This document shows, in pieces, positions 29,868 through 39,775 of a DNA stretch of 64,000 nucleotides. The DNA comes from Prorocentrum cordatum (lineage: Eukaryota; Sar; Dinophyceae; Prorocentrales; Prorocentraceae). The position numbers and the translations under genes were made by a program. A model generated the notes under the pieces. The model was not told the origin of the DNA, did no database searches, and saw nothing but the letters and a program-made list of their open reading frames with translations. How positions within the stretch are numbered: position 1 is the first letter of the stretch; the number at the start of each line of letters is the position of its first letter. Location: assembly GCA_963575745.1 (NCBI GenBank), contig CAUYUJ010000902.1:43868-107867 (forward strand), read 5' to 3'.

Positions 29868-31323
29868 TCATACCTTCCACTCCGGGTCGGCTTTGTCCAA
29901 TAGATCCTCCCAATGAGTCCTCGTTCCTCCGTGCTGGTGCCGCCAACCTGAAGTATTACGATTGTCCGTGTGCTCTCCGATGAGCTGCACGATGTTCTTC
30001 TCCGCGGATGGGCGCGCGTTCATGTAGAACTTCAACGGCTGGGTGCCATCGTCCAGGGCGACATGCCACACAGTGTTCAACCATTTGAACATGGATCTCA
30101 AAACTCGCACGTAGATCGGCGCAACCTTATGCCGAGAAAACAAAATATGTATGAGCAAGTTGGTCCTGATGTTGTACTGGTGCATGCTGCATTTCGTGCT
30201 GCCCCGCTTGTCCAATAGCACACCCAACACTTCAAGTTCAGATGCGACCTTCAATTCGTACGTGATGCCGTCAGGCAGGTTTACCTGCCGGTCGGAATTG
30301 TAAAAGAGATTGCTACCAGGCATGAAGTATAATTCATTCTTCTTCCATTGCAAAGCACACTTGTAAATACAAGCTGAAACATCGATAAATATCTGTTCAA
30401 GCTGGGCGGCCGACTCCTCGACCAAGTAAACGTTATCTGCCCAAATTGCGTGGTTGATCCTGGGGTCTCCGTCGAACGAGAACCCTACCCCTGCGGAGTT
30501 CCAGTGGCGCACCAATTCTTGCAAAATGTACTCTAAGAGGAAATTCCAACAAGTAGGGGTCTCCGTTCCGCCTTGCCGACCTCCCTGATTCACTGGAATA
30601 CCCGATGCCTCCGCGACCTCAGGAACAACAGCAACAGCGGTCAGTCCGACGAGCTCTCGAATAATGGCAGCCGCGATGTGTCCAGGAACTCCGCGAACAA
30701 CCAGTGCATCCAGTGCGAGTTCGGGAACCATGGAATCAAAGGCTGTTTTCACGTCGAATGATCCGATCACAACTGGCGGACCCCACTCGTGGGACAAGAA
30801 CAGCAAGTGACGGAAGAGCTCTGTAATCAAATGCGGGCTCCGACCCTCTCGAAAACCATACGTGCATACATTGCATGGCGTACGGAACCTCAATGCAACG
30901 AGTACCAAGCTTTTGAGATATCACTTATGTAGAACAGGCGATTTACAAATAAATCGAATATTACCAAAATCTTTGACCTGGGTGATCTTGGGGATTCCCA
31001 CCAACATCCACCCACAACTTCCAAGAACTAGGAACTTCGCCAACACCCCGTTCTGACAACAATCTAAAATAAATCCATATCAGAATCATCATTGGGAAAC
31101 ATACGCTTTTCCAAATCTCTCCAACGATCCCGTTTTTGCCCCCAGCCGAACCAATAGTCAACGCCGCTCTGGAATGGAGCACGTCTGCGAACGTGATGCC
31201 TGCTTTGGGGTGCCCGTCTAATTCATTAGCTCGAGCGGCGCTCTGGATCCGATTCAGCTTGTTCTCCAGGCTATCTTCGCCATCGTTCTCGTCCTCTTCC
31301 GTAATCTCCTCCTCCTGCTCCAC
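29868..31323 (-). pseudogene. LINE reverse transcriptase, broken
   Basis: RNA-directed DNA polymerase for target-primed insertion. An N-terminal frame (31323-30961) has FADVLHSRAAL and GKNGIVGEIWK, matching the DGI-type motif before RT1, and ends at SSWK. After a frame change, VGIPKITQVKDFGNIRFICK appears, then an in-frame TGA (30921-30923), then a 347-codon open frame from 30908. Within that frame: RT motif A at residues 51-58 (FDVKTAFD, catalytic Asp52), motif B at about 107-123 (NQGGRQGG), motif C at 156-159 (WADN) where most RTs have xADD, and downstream ELEVLGVLLDKRG (motif D/E region). The Asn in motif C removes one catalytic Asp by comparison with typical RTs, although such variants may be usual in this lineage. 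The two breaks make activity very unlikely. Confidence 0.8.
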
Positions 31324-31380
31324 CTCATCATATGTTCATCTCACGTCCTCCTCGTCCTGCTTCTTTTTCTGTCCCTGAAA

Positions 31381-31553
31381 GTTTCCTTCTGCTCGATCCT
31401 ATTGTTCCTACTCCTGCGGCGTCTCCTCCTTAGAACCATTCCACTTACTCATAGCAAAATCCCGACCTTCACGAATGCCTCTTGCATCATTGGGGTCGTC
31501 GTCCAGGGTCGACGGCAACGGCCGTAAGGCCTTAGCCATAACTCCATCAAATA
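31381..31553. other. Spacer before M2 copy 3
   Basis: CT-rich then ordinary sequence. CTTTTTCTGTCC-like tracts but no gene recognised. Confidence 0.4.
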
Positions 31554-31744
31554 CTATGTCGGGCGTGTCCCCCTACAGGGGGATTTCCGACGAAAAACAA
31601 AAAATACTCCAAAAATGCCCCTCAAAGGTGGAAAATACTCAAAAAAATAGTCCCCTGACTATTTTTTATAATTTTTTGACTATTGTTGGAATATGTATAA
31701 TTTGTCGTCGAAAATCCCCCTGTAGGGGGACACGCCCGACTTAA
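31554..31744. mobile_element. MITE family M2, copy 3, with target duplication
   Basis: Inverted ends GTCGGGCGTGTCCCCCTACA (31558) and its near-perfect complement ending GCCCGAC at 31740, about 37 bp each, around an AT-rich core (ATTTTTTATAATTTTTTGAC). ATCAAATACTA occurs at 31546-31556 and at 31745-31755. An 8-bp duplication (ATCAAATA) with four outer bases on each side is consistent with copy 2. Confidence 0.85.
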
Positions 31745-31929
31745 ATCAAATACTACGTTCCTCCTTTCAGCATGGGCGCCTGGCCGTCGGCGTGACAGAT
31801 GCGCTGCAGGAAGGGGACGGGGAGCACACTGCGCGTGAGAGGTCGGCACGCCCCTCGCGCATCGGCGCCACGCTTACCTGCCCTCAGAATTGAACTCCCG
31901 CTGGCGCGCGGCGCACGCATTTCGCTCGC
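31745..31929. other. No recognised gene
   Basis: GC-rich ordinary sequence between two transposon-like elements. Confidence 0.4.
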
Positions 31930-32082
31930 TAGGGGGCCACATGCGAACCCTACCCCTACCCCCCACGATTTCTGAGGGGGAGGGTGGGGTTCACTTCGTC
32001 GGGAGCTCCCGGGCGAAGTGAACCCCACCCTCCCCCTCAGAAATCGTGAGGGGTAGGGGTAGGGTTCGCATGTGGCCCCCTA
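31930..32082. mobile_element. 153-bp near-perfect palindrome with 5-bp target duplication
   Basis: Arms of about 70 bp: TAGGGGGCCACATGCGAACC, CTACCCCTACCCCCCACGAT, TTCTGAGGGGGAGGGTGGGG, TTCACTTCG, meeting at GGGAGCTCCC (32001-32010). CTCGC flanks it at 31925-31929 and 32083-32087. Young foldback element or recent inverted duplication. It has no coding capacity. Confidence 0.85.
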
Positions 32083-32257
32083 CTCGCCGAATCGTCGACG
32101 CGCGAGCCAACGGAAATGTCACTCTCGTCTCGGCAGCGCGCAAGCTTCGCGCGATCCGGCCCGTGCGCAGCCCGCGATGTTTCCCCCCGCCGAGTGCGTC
32201 GGAAGAGGGGCCGCGCGCGGGCGATGATCAGTTCGCCGGGTGGATACGCGTCTAGAG

Positions 32258-32313
32258 CCAATGTATATATATATATATATATGTATGTATATATATATAT
32301 ATATATATATATC
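32258..32313. repeat. TA microsatellite
   Basis: (TA)n with GTATG interruptions. Confidence 0.95.
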
Positions 32314-33400
32314 AGGTTGTGCCGACACCAAGCATGATGTGTATGGGCGGGACCCGCTGGCTCCTTCGGCATGGCTAAGTTGGCTCCCACTCGCACTCTG
32401 GGTCCTGCTCATACCTCCTACTCCCACTGACTCCTACTCCTCATCCTCGCCAACCCTCCCCTCTTACTCCTCATCCTCCTCCTCTTCCTTCTGCTCGTGG
32501 TCATGTTCCTACTACCCTTCCTAGTCACGCCTACTTCGAGGAGGAGGGGGAGGGAGGGCCTTGGATTGATCACCTAGGTTCGGATCTATGCCATTTATTG
32601 CGTCGTCGGCATCGTCAGCCGCTCTAATGGCCACGAGGTGAACTGGAGAGGTTCTCATCAGCAACACACGCGTCGTCGGTCGTCGACTCTACTGACAGCG
32701 GCATCGCTACCCTGTTCGCTGAGGAGGCCACGAGGAGAATCATATGGGATGAAGGCTGACTCGACTGGGAAGTCAGATCCTTCCGACGTCGTGCACAACG
32801 CCCCAGGCTCACGGGAGACATACTGCTGGACGGCAGGCGCTGGCCATACAGAGCGCGGGGAAGCAGCGGTGCTAGGTCCAGTAGATTCAAGGAGGAGCAG
32901 GAGACTCACCTATCAGCATTACCACCGCGCTAGCAGCCGCGGTCGCCTTGGCGCGCTTCAGCTCCTCCTCGGCGCTGGCGAGCTTAGCCTCTCGAAAGAG
33001 GGATGAAGAAGCAGTGCAGAAAAAGCCCTAAAAGGAGGAAGGGCGATCTAGCCCTGAGGCGAAGGGTCCTGAAGAATGTAATTAGCCCACCCAAAAGGGG
33101 CAAGAGAAGATGGGGTCGGAGGGTCGCACCGCCGATGTGGACCGATCATCCGATTCTATATTATGATCGGGCCCCATCTGAGCAGTCTGGAGGAGGATCC
33201 CCAACCTGGGGGACTCCCCTGAGGCATTGATGAGGCCTTCCTGAGGCTTCCTGGATGTCAGGCACCAAGGAAGCCCCCGAGTTTGGGCCACCTTTCCTTG
33301 GCGATCGACTCGCTATCCATACCCCTGCTCACGCTGGAACTCTGCGAGGGGGCGCAACAAGGGCATGGATAAAAGTCCAGCCTCGAGGGACCATATCATC
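32314..33400. other. Possible retroelement debris, otherwise nothing recognised
   Basis: A plus-strand frame near 32700-32930 reads LFAEEATRRIIWDEG, then a stop, then RLTGDILLDGRRWPYRARG and QETHLSAL. This vaguely resembles RNase H/recombinase-type dinoflagellate retroelements but is too weak to call. The CT-rich part at 32400-32520 is compositional. Confidence 0.25.
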
Positions 33401-33404
33401 TGGA

Positions 33405-33600
33405 GTCCCGAAACGGTGCGGTGACAGACCGTGCGGTGACCTCGGAACCCCAAAAGACCTCACCGCACGGTCCCTCACCGCACGGTTCTGGGACTCGGAG
33501 GCCCTGTCGCCCGAGAGACATCCCCGGAGAGGGCCTCGAGCCCCAAAACCGTGCGGCGACCCCGAATCCCCACCGACTCACCGCACGATGTGGTCACCAC
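33405..33600 (+). repeat. Clustered GTGCGGTGA inverted words
   Basis: CGGTGCGGTGACAGACCGTG, then CTCACCGCACGGTCCCTCAC, then ACCGTGCGGCGACC and CTCACCGCACGATG. Seven or more copies of a 10-12 bp word in both orientations within 200 bp. Confidence 0.65.
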
Positions 33601-33919
33601 CCCGTTTGGGGGCCCCCAAAATTATGCATGTGCCGCGGACCCTGGCCTCCGGGGCAAGCACCACAAATCCATTGTGTCTGTGGCGTGCCCCTCCCCCTTG
33701 GCTATGGGCGGAAGTTCGATCGCCAAATCTCTGGTGAGGTCCAGGTACGTGGGGTCGGAGGTCGCGTCGCATCGTCGATGCATCGACGATGCCTCGGCGA
33801 CGCCGGCGTGTAGAAGATCGGGCCCCACACAGAGCCGCATCGCCGGTGCATCGGCGACGTGGCGCGGTCTACTCTGATCCCATCTAGTGGGGGCAACGAT
33901 AGAGGGGGGGACTGGCAGA
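33601..33919. other. No recognised gene
   Basis: Contains a short palindromic word CATCGTCGATGCATCGACGATG near 33768-33789 (given here only as a location of mirrored CATCGA words). No coding motifs. Confidence 0.35.
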
Positions 33920-34720
33920 AGAGGGAATGCATCGACCTGGAATCGGCGACACATCGACGATAGATCGGCGGTCGGCCCCCGATGGCGAAGCTGCACGCTC
34001 CTGGGCGGGCTTGGTCTATCGGGCCCCATGGGCGAACAGTGCGCGATTGGAGTCGATGCCTCCGCCCCTATGCCTATCCACCCCTGCACCCCTGACGTTG
34101 CGACTAGCCCGAGAGATCCTCGCCGTCTGGTCTTCGGATCCTACCCGAGGCCTCTGGCGGCCGCCCCGGACGATCCAGGCAAACCCTGGAAAGCCCTCGG
34201 CGAAGCTGTTGGAACGCGCCCTGAGGCTGGAGAACCTCCGAGGACCCACGAAAGCATCCGAAAGCCTCGAACCTCGAACCTCCGTCCCCTTGGGCTTATC
34301 CCCCCTGACAGCGATGCTGAAAACGCGTTGACGCTCAAATCGAAAAACAACACGAAACCGAACGTTGAAAATGACTGCTTGGAAACATCCACCCCCATCG
34401 CTTCCCCCGATCTAGAAAGCCCGGACTGTCCCTCATGGTCAAGATCTGGGCACCGGCGCGCGGAGGGGGGGCCAGCACGTGCCACCGGCGCAGATGCGCG
34501 ACCTCGGCTGCGGGCTCTGCCCAGACCCCCGACGCCCCGATTCGGCGGCGAGCCCAGGGGGGGAAGTCTTCGTCTTCGGACGTTTCTGGATGCCTTCGAA
34601 CGTTTTCGTCTGTCCTCGGCGGCTTTCCAGCCTCGAGGTGTTTTCCAGCAGCTGCGCCTCGCCGAGGACGTTCTGGGAGTACCCAGATCGCTCCGCACGG
34701 CCGCCGAAAGGCCGAAATAT
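33920..34720 (+). repeat. R2 with extension, plus an inverted extension copy
   Basis: R2 5' part and core at 33930-34085, extension at 34110-34290 (AGCCCGAGAGATCCTCGCC), and a reverse-complemented extension at about 34560-34710 (GGACGTTCTGGGAGTACCCA, AGATCGCTCCGCACGGCCGC). The arrangement is head to head. The 447-codon plus frame 33887-35230 crosses these repeats and is not supported as a gene. Confidence 0.65.
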
Positions 34721-34744
34721 GGCCCAGAGCCCAGTAGGCGTCCG

Positions 34745-34925
34745 ACAGGGGGCGGGCGTTCTCAGAAGGATCGGAAGTCCTCAAGCCTTCTGAGAAGAGC
34801 CCCAAGCCTTCACCAAAGGAACAGCAGAAAACCTGTCACAGGGCGCGAGGGCTTCTGGCAGACCCCGCCGCCTTCTGAGCGGGCCGCCTCCTTTTCACTT
34901 CTCCCCTTCGCTTGCCGCCGACTAA
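34745..34925. mobile_element. TTCTGAGAAG-rich foldback (family R4)
   Basis: GGGGGCGGGCGTTCTCAGAA, CAAGCCTTCTGAGAAG and CGCCTTCTGAGCGGGCCGCC, ending near CTTCGCTTGCCGCCGA. Diverged member. Confidence 0.5.
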
Positions 34926-35004
34926 TTCTCAGTATCCGTGGGCCCCCGTGGACGCACGGGACCGATGTTGGCCCAGGCCACCCAGAGCGCCTTTCTCGGC
35001 GCCC

Positions 35005-35160
35005 CAGACGTGCCCCCTCCCCTCCCCCTCTCCCCCCCTCTCCCCTCTCCCCCCTCCCCCTCCCCCTCGCCCTCCCCCCCTCCCTCCCTCCCTCCTCCCT
35101 CCCCTCTCTCCCCCTCCCCTCCCCCTCTCCTCTCCCTCCCCCTCTCCCCCCTGAGCCCCC
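35005..35160 (+). repeat. CCCCTC/CCT tract
   Basis: Continuous C/T run on the plus strand. Pro/Leu/Ser frames are compositional. The 35161-35562 part that follows holds no recognised gene. Confidence 0.9.
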
Positions 35161-35562
35161 CAGAGCGCGGCGCGCGGCGGCCATCTCCGCGCCCTCGCGA
35201 GGCAGCCTTCCCAGACATGCGATGTCCTGATTTCTTCCGCAGGGGATCCCCAAGAAGTCCCTACCCTTTCCCCGGGGCCGGCTTTTCACCCCGACCCGAT
35301 GTTTGTGTAGGTCCCCAGGCCCAGCGAGGGACCCTCGAACCGTTAACATCCAAAAGCCTCCAGTGGTGACTTTTGCACGATTCGAGGGGTCTGGCCGTTT
35401 TCGGTCGTCGTCGTCGTCGGCGTCATCGCCCGTTGGCGTCCGACCATGCCTGGCGTGGAGAAGGGCAGCGCTCTGGGCCAGACGACGGCCAGACCGCAAA
35501 ACGCAGAGCGCGGTTTTCCGGCCCGGGGCAATGCTAGGGGGGACGGACTCAAGAAACGTCGA

Positions 35563-35735
35563 TCGGGCCGGGCGAAAGGGAAGGGATACCAAAGGGGGGG
35601 GGAATCAGCTCACGAGGAAAGCCAGGAAGCGCCCATGCATCGAGGAAAGGGCCCAGCGGCGGGGCCGACGCCAGCTGCACGCAGCAGATTTCGTAACCCC
35701 CCCCTTTCCCTATCCCGCCCGTTCGTTCGGCCCGA
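35563..35735. mobile_element. MITE family M1, copy 3, with 5-bp target duplication
   Basis: Ends TCGGGCCGGGCGAAAGGG and GTTCGTTCGGCCCGA. 173 bp, flanked by GTCGA at 35558-35562 and 35736-35740. The core again holds AATCAGCTCACG and CATGCATCGAGGAAAGGGCC. Confidence 0.85.
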
Positions 35736-35740
35736 GTCGA

Positions 35741-35890
35741 GCTGGAATCGGCGATGCATCGGCAACAAATCGGCGACACGCCCCCGATTGCGAGCCCGCA
35801 CGCTTGGCTGGGCCCGGGGCCCCGTGGCCGGGGCCCCCCTCCTGTGGATTGCACGGGAGTGACTGCACGGATACAGACAAGCACGAGGTG
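35741..35890 (+). repeat. Dispersed repeat R2, 5' part
   Basis: GGAATCGGCGATGCATCGGC, CAAATCGGCGACACGCCCCC and GATTGCGAGCCCGCACGCTT. The core is diverged or lost. Confidence 0.55.
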
Positions 35891-35894
35891 CAGA

Positions 35895-36105
35895 TAATCG
35901 GCGGCGGGCGAGGGGGGGAAGTGAGAAGGAGAAGGCCTTCTGAGAACGCGGCGGGACGTTTCAGAAGCCGTCGCGCCTTCTGAAAAGTTTTCAGGACCTT
36001 CGGGAAAGGCCGAGAACATATTTCGGAAAGACGGGAAACTTCTGAGCCTTCTGGGAAGGCCCGCCCCTTCTCAGTTCACCCCCTCGCTCGCCGCCGAAAT
36101 AGGGG
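35895..36105. mobile_element. TTCTGAGAAG-rich foldback (family R4)
   Basis: CGGCGGCGGGCGAGGGGGGG, AAGTGAGAAGG pairs with CTTCTCAGTTCACCCCCTCG, CTCGCCGCCG. About 30-bp outer arms with internal CCTTCTGAGAA words. Confidence 0.6.
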
Positions 36106-36465
36106 GGCCCGAGCTAGAAGAGGACACGTTCCCTTTTCTTTTACTGAAGCGTGGGCGCGTTCGTCACGGGGGCGCAGGAGGAGGAGAGGCTAACAGGGGC
36201 CTGACAACCACAGTTCCTGCTTTTCTTGCAGCCGAAACGCCGCCTCGCATCAGAACGTGAAATCCCGCTCACAGTAGACACCGTAGCCATGCCACGTACT
36301 ACCAGAGCTCTAGCGACGCACAGCTGGCACAGCTCCACGAAAACGTAGGAATTGAGAGCCTCTCTAAGAGAGACCCTGGAAGGGATTATCCCACCTGGGG
36401 TCCACGATGAGGTCGTCCGACTTCGCTGCGCCTGTAACCTGCCCCATCTGATTCACGGAACTCTG
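36106..36465. other. No recognised gene
   Basis: Ordinary sequence adjoining the minus-strand frames that follow. It may be their 3' flank. Confidence 0.35.
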
Positions 36466-37854
36466 CGGCTAGATTCCGCGCTGGTCGTCCTGTTGGCCAG
36501 TGCGCTCCAGGAAACGATCTGCCGCGCTGAGCCCCCTGGTCAACTGAGGAACCCATCTCTCCTCCCCGGCAACCAGCTTCACCTTGAGAACCAGAAAGTC
36601 GGAGGCCTGAATCGCCTCGTCTGAGTACGCGCGGACACTTGGAAACGCAATCAGGATGGCAACTTGCCGCAAAGTACATCCTGACCGTGCGATTCCAGAC
36701 TCTGTACCACTTCACTGCGCAGCTAAAGACTTGCTCCATCGCCTGTAGCTTGTCCCACCATCGGTCTGGCACCGCTGCCTGTGGACACGCATTCCCGGGA
36801 TAGCCCGCGCGACGGTTGCGATCAACCTGCAGCTCGAGAGAGCGCGGGTTCATCTCACAGCTCAACTCGAACAGCCCTGCTTGCACCGGATGGGTGCCAG
36901 CGATGCCAAGTTGGCCCCGTGGTAGGCAGTCTCGGTCTGGGCCTCCTTCTTGTCGAGCTCCTTGGCGATGCATCTCCCTCGCGAATATCGGCGCCATGGC
37001 CATCGTCCATCTCTGTCCGGTTGGATACGTAAATGGCAACTTGGCACGAGGGTCATCGATGAGTCCTGAGAGACGCTCACGAGTAAAGCAGGATCCCCTG
37101 GGGAATAGGATCCCCCAAAGAGGACTCCAGAACCAACGCGGACAAAACAGTCATACTGAAGGAAGGCGTCGAGTAGGTGGCCCCTCGTCTTGTCGACCTT
37201 ATGACACGTCTTCCAGCGGTCGCTTATCATCTGGTTGAAGACATACTTGTCATTGCTGGACAGCTTGTAAGCTTTTCTCCAGTGGGAACTGATGCACTCT
37301 GCTGGAGGTCTTTCCAGTCCTGGGGCAGCGGCGCAGCGATCAATACCCACCACGGCCTTCACGGCCTCGGAGACGGTTCCGCCCACGGGCGGAGGGTTCT
37401 CGAGGAATCCTGCGAAAATCCCCACGGCGCCGTTCAACTCGCCGAGGTTCTCCAGGTTGCGTGCCATCTCTTCGCCCCCGACGGTCTCGCCGAGGATCTA
37501 GATCTGGCCCACGACGTCGTCGATGGCCCTCGCGCCTTTTCTCGCCAGCTGACCCCAGCTGTCGATCGTAAACTGGATCTCCTCCTGAGGAGGGCGCCGA
37601 AGGTATCTGCCGATCTTCGGGAGTTCGTTGCAGTTCATGCCGGGGGCGATGGCCAGCGCTGCAAGCGCCCAGCCAGGCAGGTCACCAAATGGCGCAGCGA
37701 CGAGATCTGACACCGGGCGACGGCCGGAGGGATTCTGGATCTCGGTGTCCGCGCACACCTGGTAGTACGCGAAGAGGACCTCGTAATCATCGCTCTCGTC
37801 TCCTGTCTTCAGGTAGCTCTGCGCGGTTTCGCACATACGCATCGCACGATTCAA
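36466..37854 (-). pseudogene. Unrecognised protein-coding sequence with one in-frame TAG and later frame changes
   Basis: I do not recognise the family. From 37854 a frame of ordinary composition (DDYEVLFAYYQVCADTEIQN, DLPGWALAALAIAPGMN, QFTIDSWGQLARKG) runs to TAG at 37498-37500. It resumes in the same frame with ILGETVGGEEMARNLENLGE, FLENPPPVGGTVSEAVKAV and HWRKAYKLSSNDKYVFNQMI, on to about 37000. Coding character then seems to shift frame: PDRWWDKLQAMEQVFSCAVK at about 36770-36710, and VAILIAFPSVRAYSDEAIQA at 36660-36600, ending at 36469. Together that is more than 400 codons broken by one stop and two shifts. It follows a Nudix-like gene on the same strand and could be its C-terminal continuation, a neighbouring gene or part of a mobile element. 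Confidence 0.45.
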
Positions 37855-37945
37855 TCAGACCCGGAGCGATGTCGAGTGATTTGCGTCAACAACTTCAGCC
37901 AAATACGATAAGTAGGCTGTCTCGGATATTGATGATGCACGGCCA

Positions 37946-39509
37946 TCATCTCCGACGTGGGACCCTCGGATCCTGAGCGTTCGGCTGAGCACGGTTCGTC
38001 AACGCCAGGTAATGGATCACATCATCTGTAGGCCAGCGCCCATTCCTTTCGAGCTCAGAAGGCTCGTCCTTCATCACCTCCGCTTGCTTCGCCACGTCTT
38101 GCCTCACATGCAGGATCCTCTCCTTCTCCACAGTCGCGATGTAGAGCAGTGGCTGCTCACATGCTGTCAGAAGGTCAGGTAGAGCGATGAGGTCGTCCAC
38201 ATTGACCCACGCATGGTAATGATCTCCGGCGGGGGAACCCCTGGTTCTGAACACCCTGATACACCACCTCATTACGAGAACGATTCTGCAACCCCTTCAC
38301 CTCGGGTTGTCTTAGGTAGAAGAACCCGTAGTTTTTGCGAGGCGGGATCGTTGACTTGTCGCAGGGAAAATCCGCCAGGCCGCTCAGATGGATGCACAGT
38401 CTAGCATCTTCGCCAAGCCCCCGACTTACCACGTACCTGGCAGCGCAATCGAAGTCCAGGCCCCGCTCGCGAGCAACATTCAAGTCTGCCCGATCGACTT
38501 GTCCTCCTGGAGCGGCGACCGCATTCGAGCACCTCACCTTGGGGCTTCGACGTTGGACCAGGACGTCGACGTTGTCGTTATCGCCGGGGAACAGGGCGTA
38601 GACACCGACGGCCCCGACACACTTCGGCCTGGGGAGCTGTGGCTTGTTCTCCTTGGTTGCCCCCTTGGCTGTCTCCTCGGCTGTCTCCCGGGCCGCGCCC
38701 TGGGCCGCGTGATCATCGAGGTAAACGCTGACGCGAGAAAACTGCACTCTTGTCGCAGGTCTCTCGGTTCCTCTCGCTGTCCGCGCTTCGCCCTCTGGCG
38801 TCTCTGGAGTCGGCTCGGACTCGCATTGAAAATCCTCTCTTGCTATGACCAGGGCCCTGGCAATGTGCTTCCTCTCCACGCAGCCTTCGTAGGGCGTCTC
38901 GCACTGCCGTGGTAAGTTGCAGCCGTAGATGTGGTCACCTGATTCTGCGCAAGTTGTCCACCACACCACGGGGCTCTTCCTCCCGCGCGATATCTCCCCC
39001 CTGTTCGTCGTCGCGCTCGTTCGATTCCTCGTCCTCGACATCCTCGGACTGCGCGTTCTGGCGCTTGGCCTTCCTGTTCCGCCGGCGCCTCCGGTGCTTA
39101 CCCCTTCATGCTTGGACAGCCTCCTCGGAATTAGTCGATCCCGCTTAGAAGAGGGCATGCGGCCTAAGTGCTTATTGGGAGGTTCTCGGACTCCCATCGG
39201 TGCGTCCACCGGTTTCTCCAGGTCCGCCATCGCGCTGAAATTGCTTCCCTGGTCGTTCGAGGCGCACTTGATCCTGTAGTCTCGATTCCGGAGCTGCCTC
39301 TTGACATAGCGGTTCCAAAGAGCCCAGGCATGGAAATTGAATGAGGACTGCGCGAGCTGGTTCTGGCACGCTGGATGCGTTGCATCTCCGAACGCACCGC
39401 GAACTTGCCAGTGAGGGGGGCCCCGAGCATCAGAATGAGCGCCCCCCATGGTGGCCCACATTGCGTCGCTGTTAAAATTTTCGGCCAGGGCCAAGGCGCC
39501 CCCAGACAT
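37946..39509 (-). pseudogene. Nudix-like domain protein, frameshifted at a G5 run
   Basis: The 444-codon frame has a long basic/Ser-rich N-terminal part (1-290) and a Nudix-fold-like segment at about 297-400: GAVGVYALFPGDN and VDVLVQRRSPKV (beta strands), AAPGGQVDRAD (334 on, the GG start of the Nudix box), CAARYVVSRGLGED (position of the REXXEE helix) and NYGFFYLRQPEVKG. The acidic residues of the canonical box are replaced (CAARYVVSRG), so hydrolase activity is doubtful. The natural continuation, GDHYHAWVNVDDLIALPDLL, lies in another frame (38272-37946). The switch can be placed at the G5 run 38231-38235, so a one-base indel or sequencing error would explain it. A gene disabled by mutation is the alternative. 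Confidence 0.5.
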
Positions 39510-39589
39510 ATCCAGGATCGCGGCAGCCCGCGGCGGGGGCGACGACCGCGCGGGGGATGTGTGTCGCGGCGAAAAAGGTTTCGAAAGAA

Positions 39590-39775
39590 GCTAACTCAAC
39601 TTGGGAGAGAGCGAGGCGACTGAGCGAGGTGAGCAAGGAGATTGAGCAAAGTGAGACATGAGAAATCGAGGCGCGCGACGCATGCGCGAGAGCGAGGCGA
39701 GAGAGCGAGGCAAATCAGTGAGGAGCGAGATGGGAGTGCCAGGCGAGCGAGCGAGGTGACGAGAGAGGAGAGAAT
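39590..39775 (+). repeat. GAGCGAGGC degenerate repeat
   Basis: GAGCGAGGCGA and GAGAGCGAGGC words, roughly 11-bp spacing. Confidence 0.65.

Larger units (their letters stand above)
28930..31380 (-). mobile_element. LINE-type retrotransposon remnant (RT plus RNase H)
   Basis: Decayed non-LTR element on the minus strand. In order: RT N-terminal region, RT core, RNase H with permuted motif order, then a frameshifted tail (GPEQFRSQCLAMRYHWDSAR, about 29200-29140). No endonuclease is visible upstream, so the 5' part is missing. Breaks include a frame change at about 31000-31020, TGA at 30921-30923, a frame change near 29870 and another near 29220. The codon composition is clearly less GC-rich than the flanking repeats, as expected for a separate insertion. 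Confidence 0.75.

Noticed and set aside
31935-32075. Telomere-like CCCTACCCCTACCC inside the palindrome
   Set aside because: Only two units in each arm. Not a TTTAGGG-type array, so treated as element sequence.
32690-32930. RNase H or recombinase-type retroelement fragment on the plus strand
   Set aside because: Only vague resemblance over about 60 codons with a stop in the middle; not enough to call.
33887-35230. 447-codon plus frame
   Set aside because: It crosses R2 core, extension, an R4 foldback and a CT tract. No domain motif.
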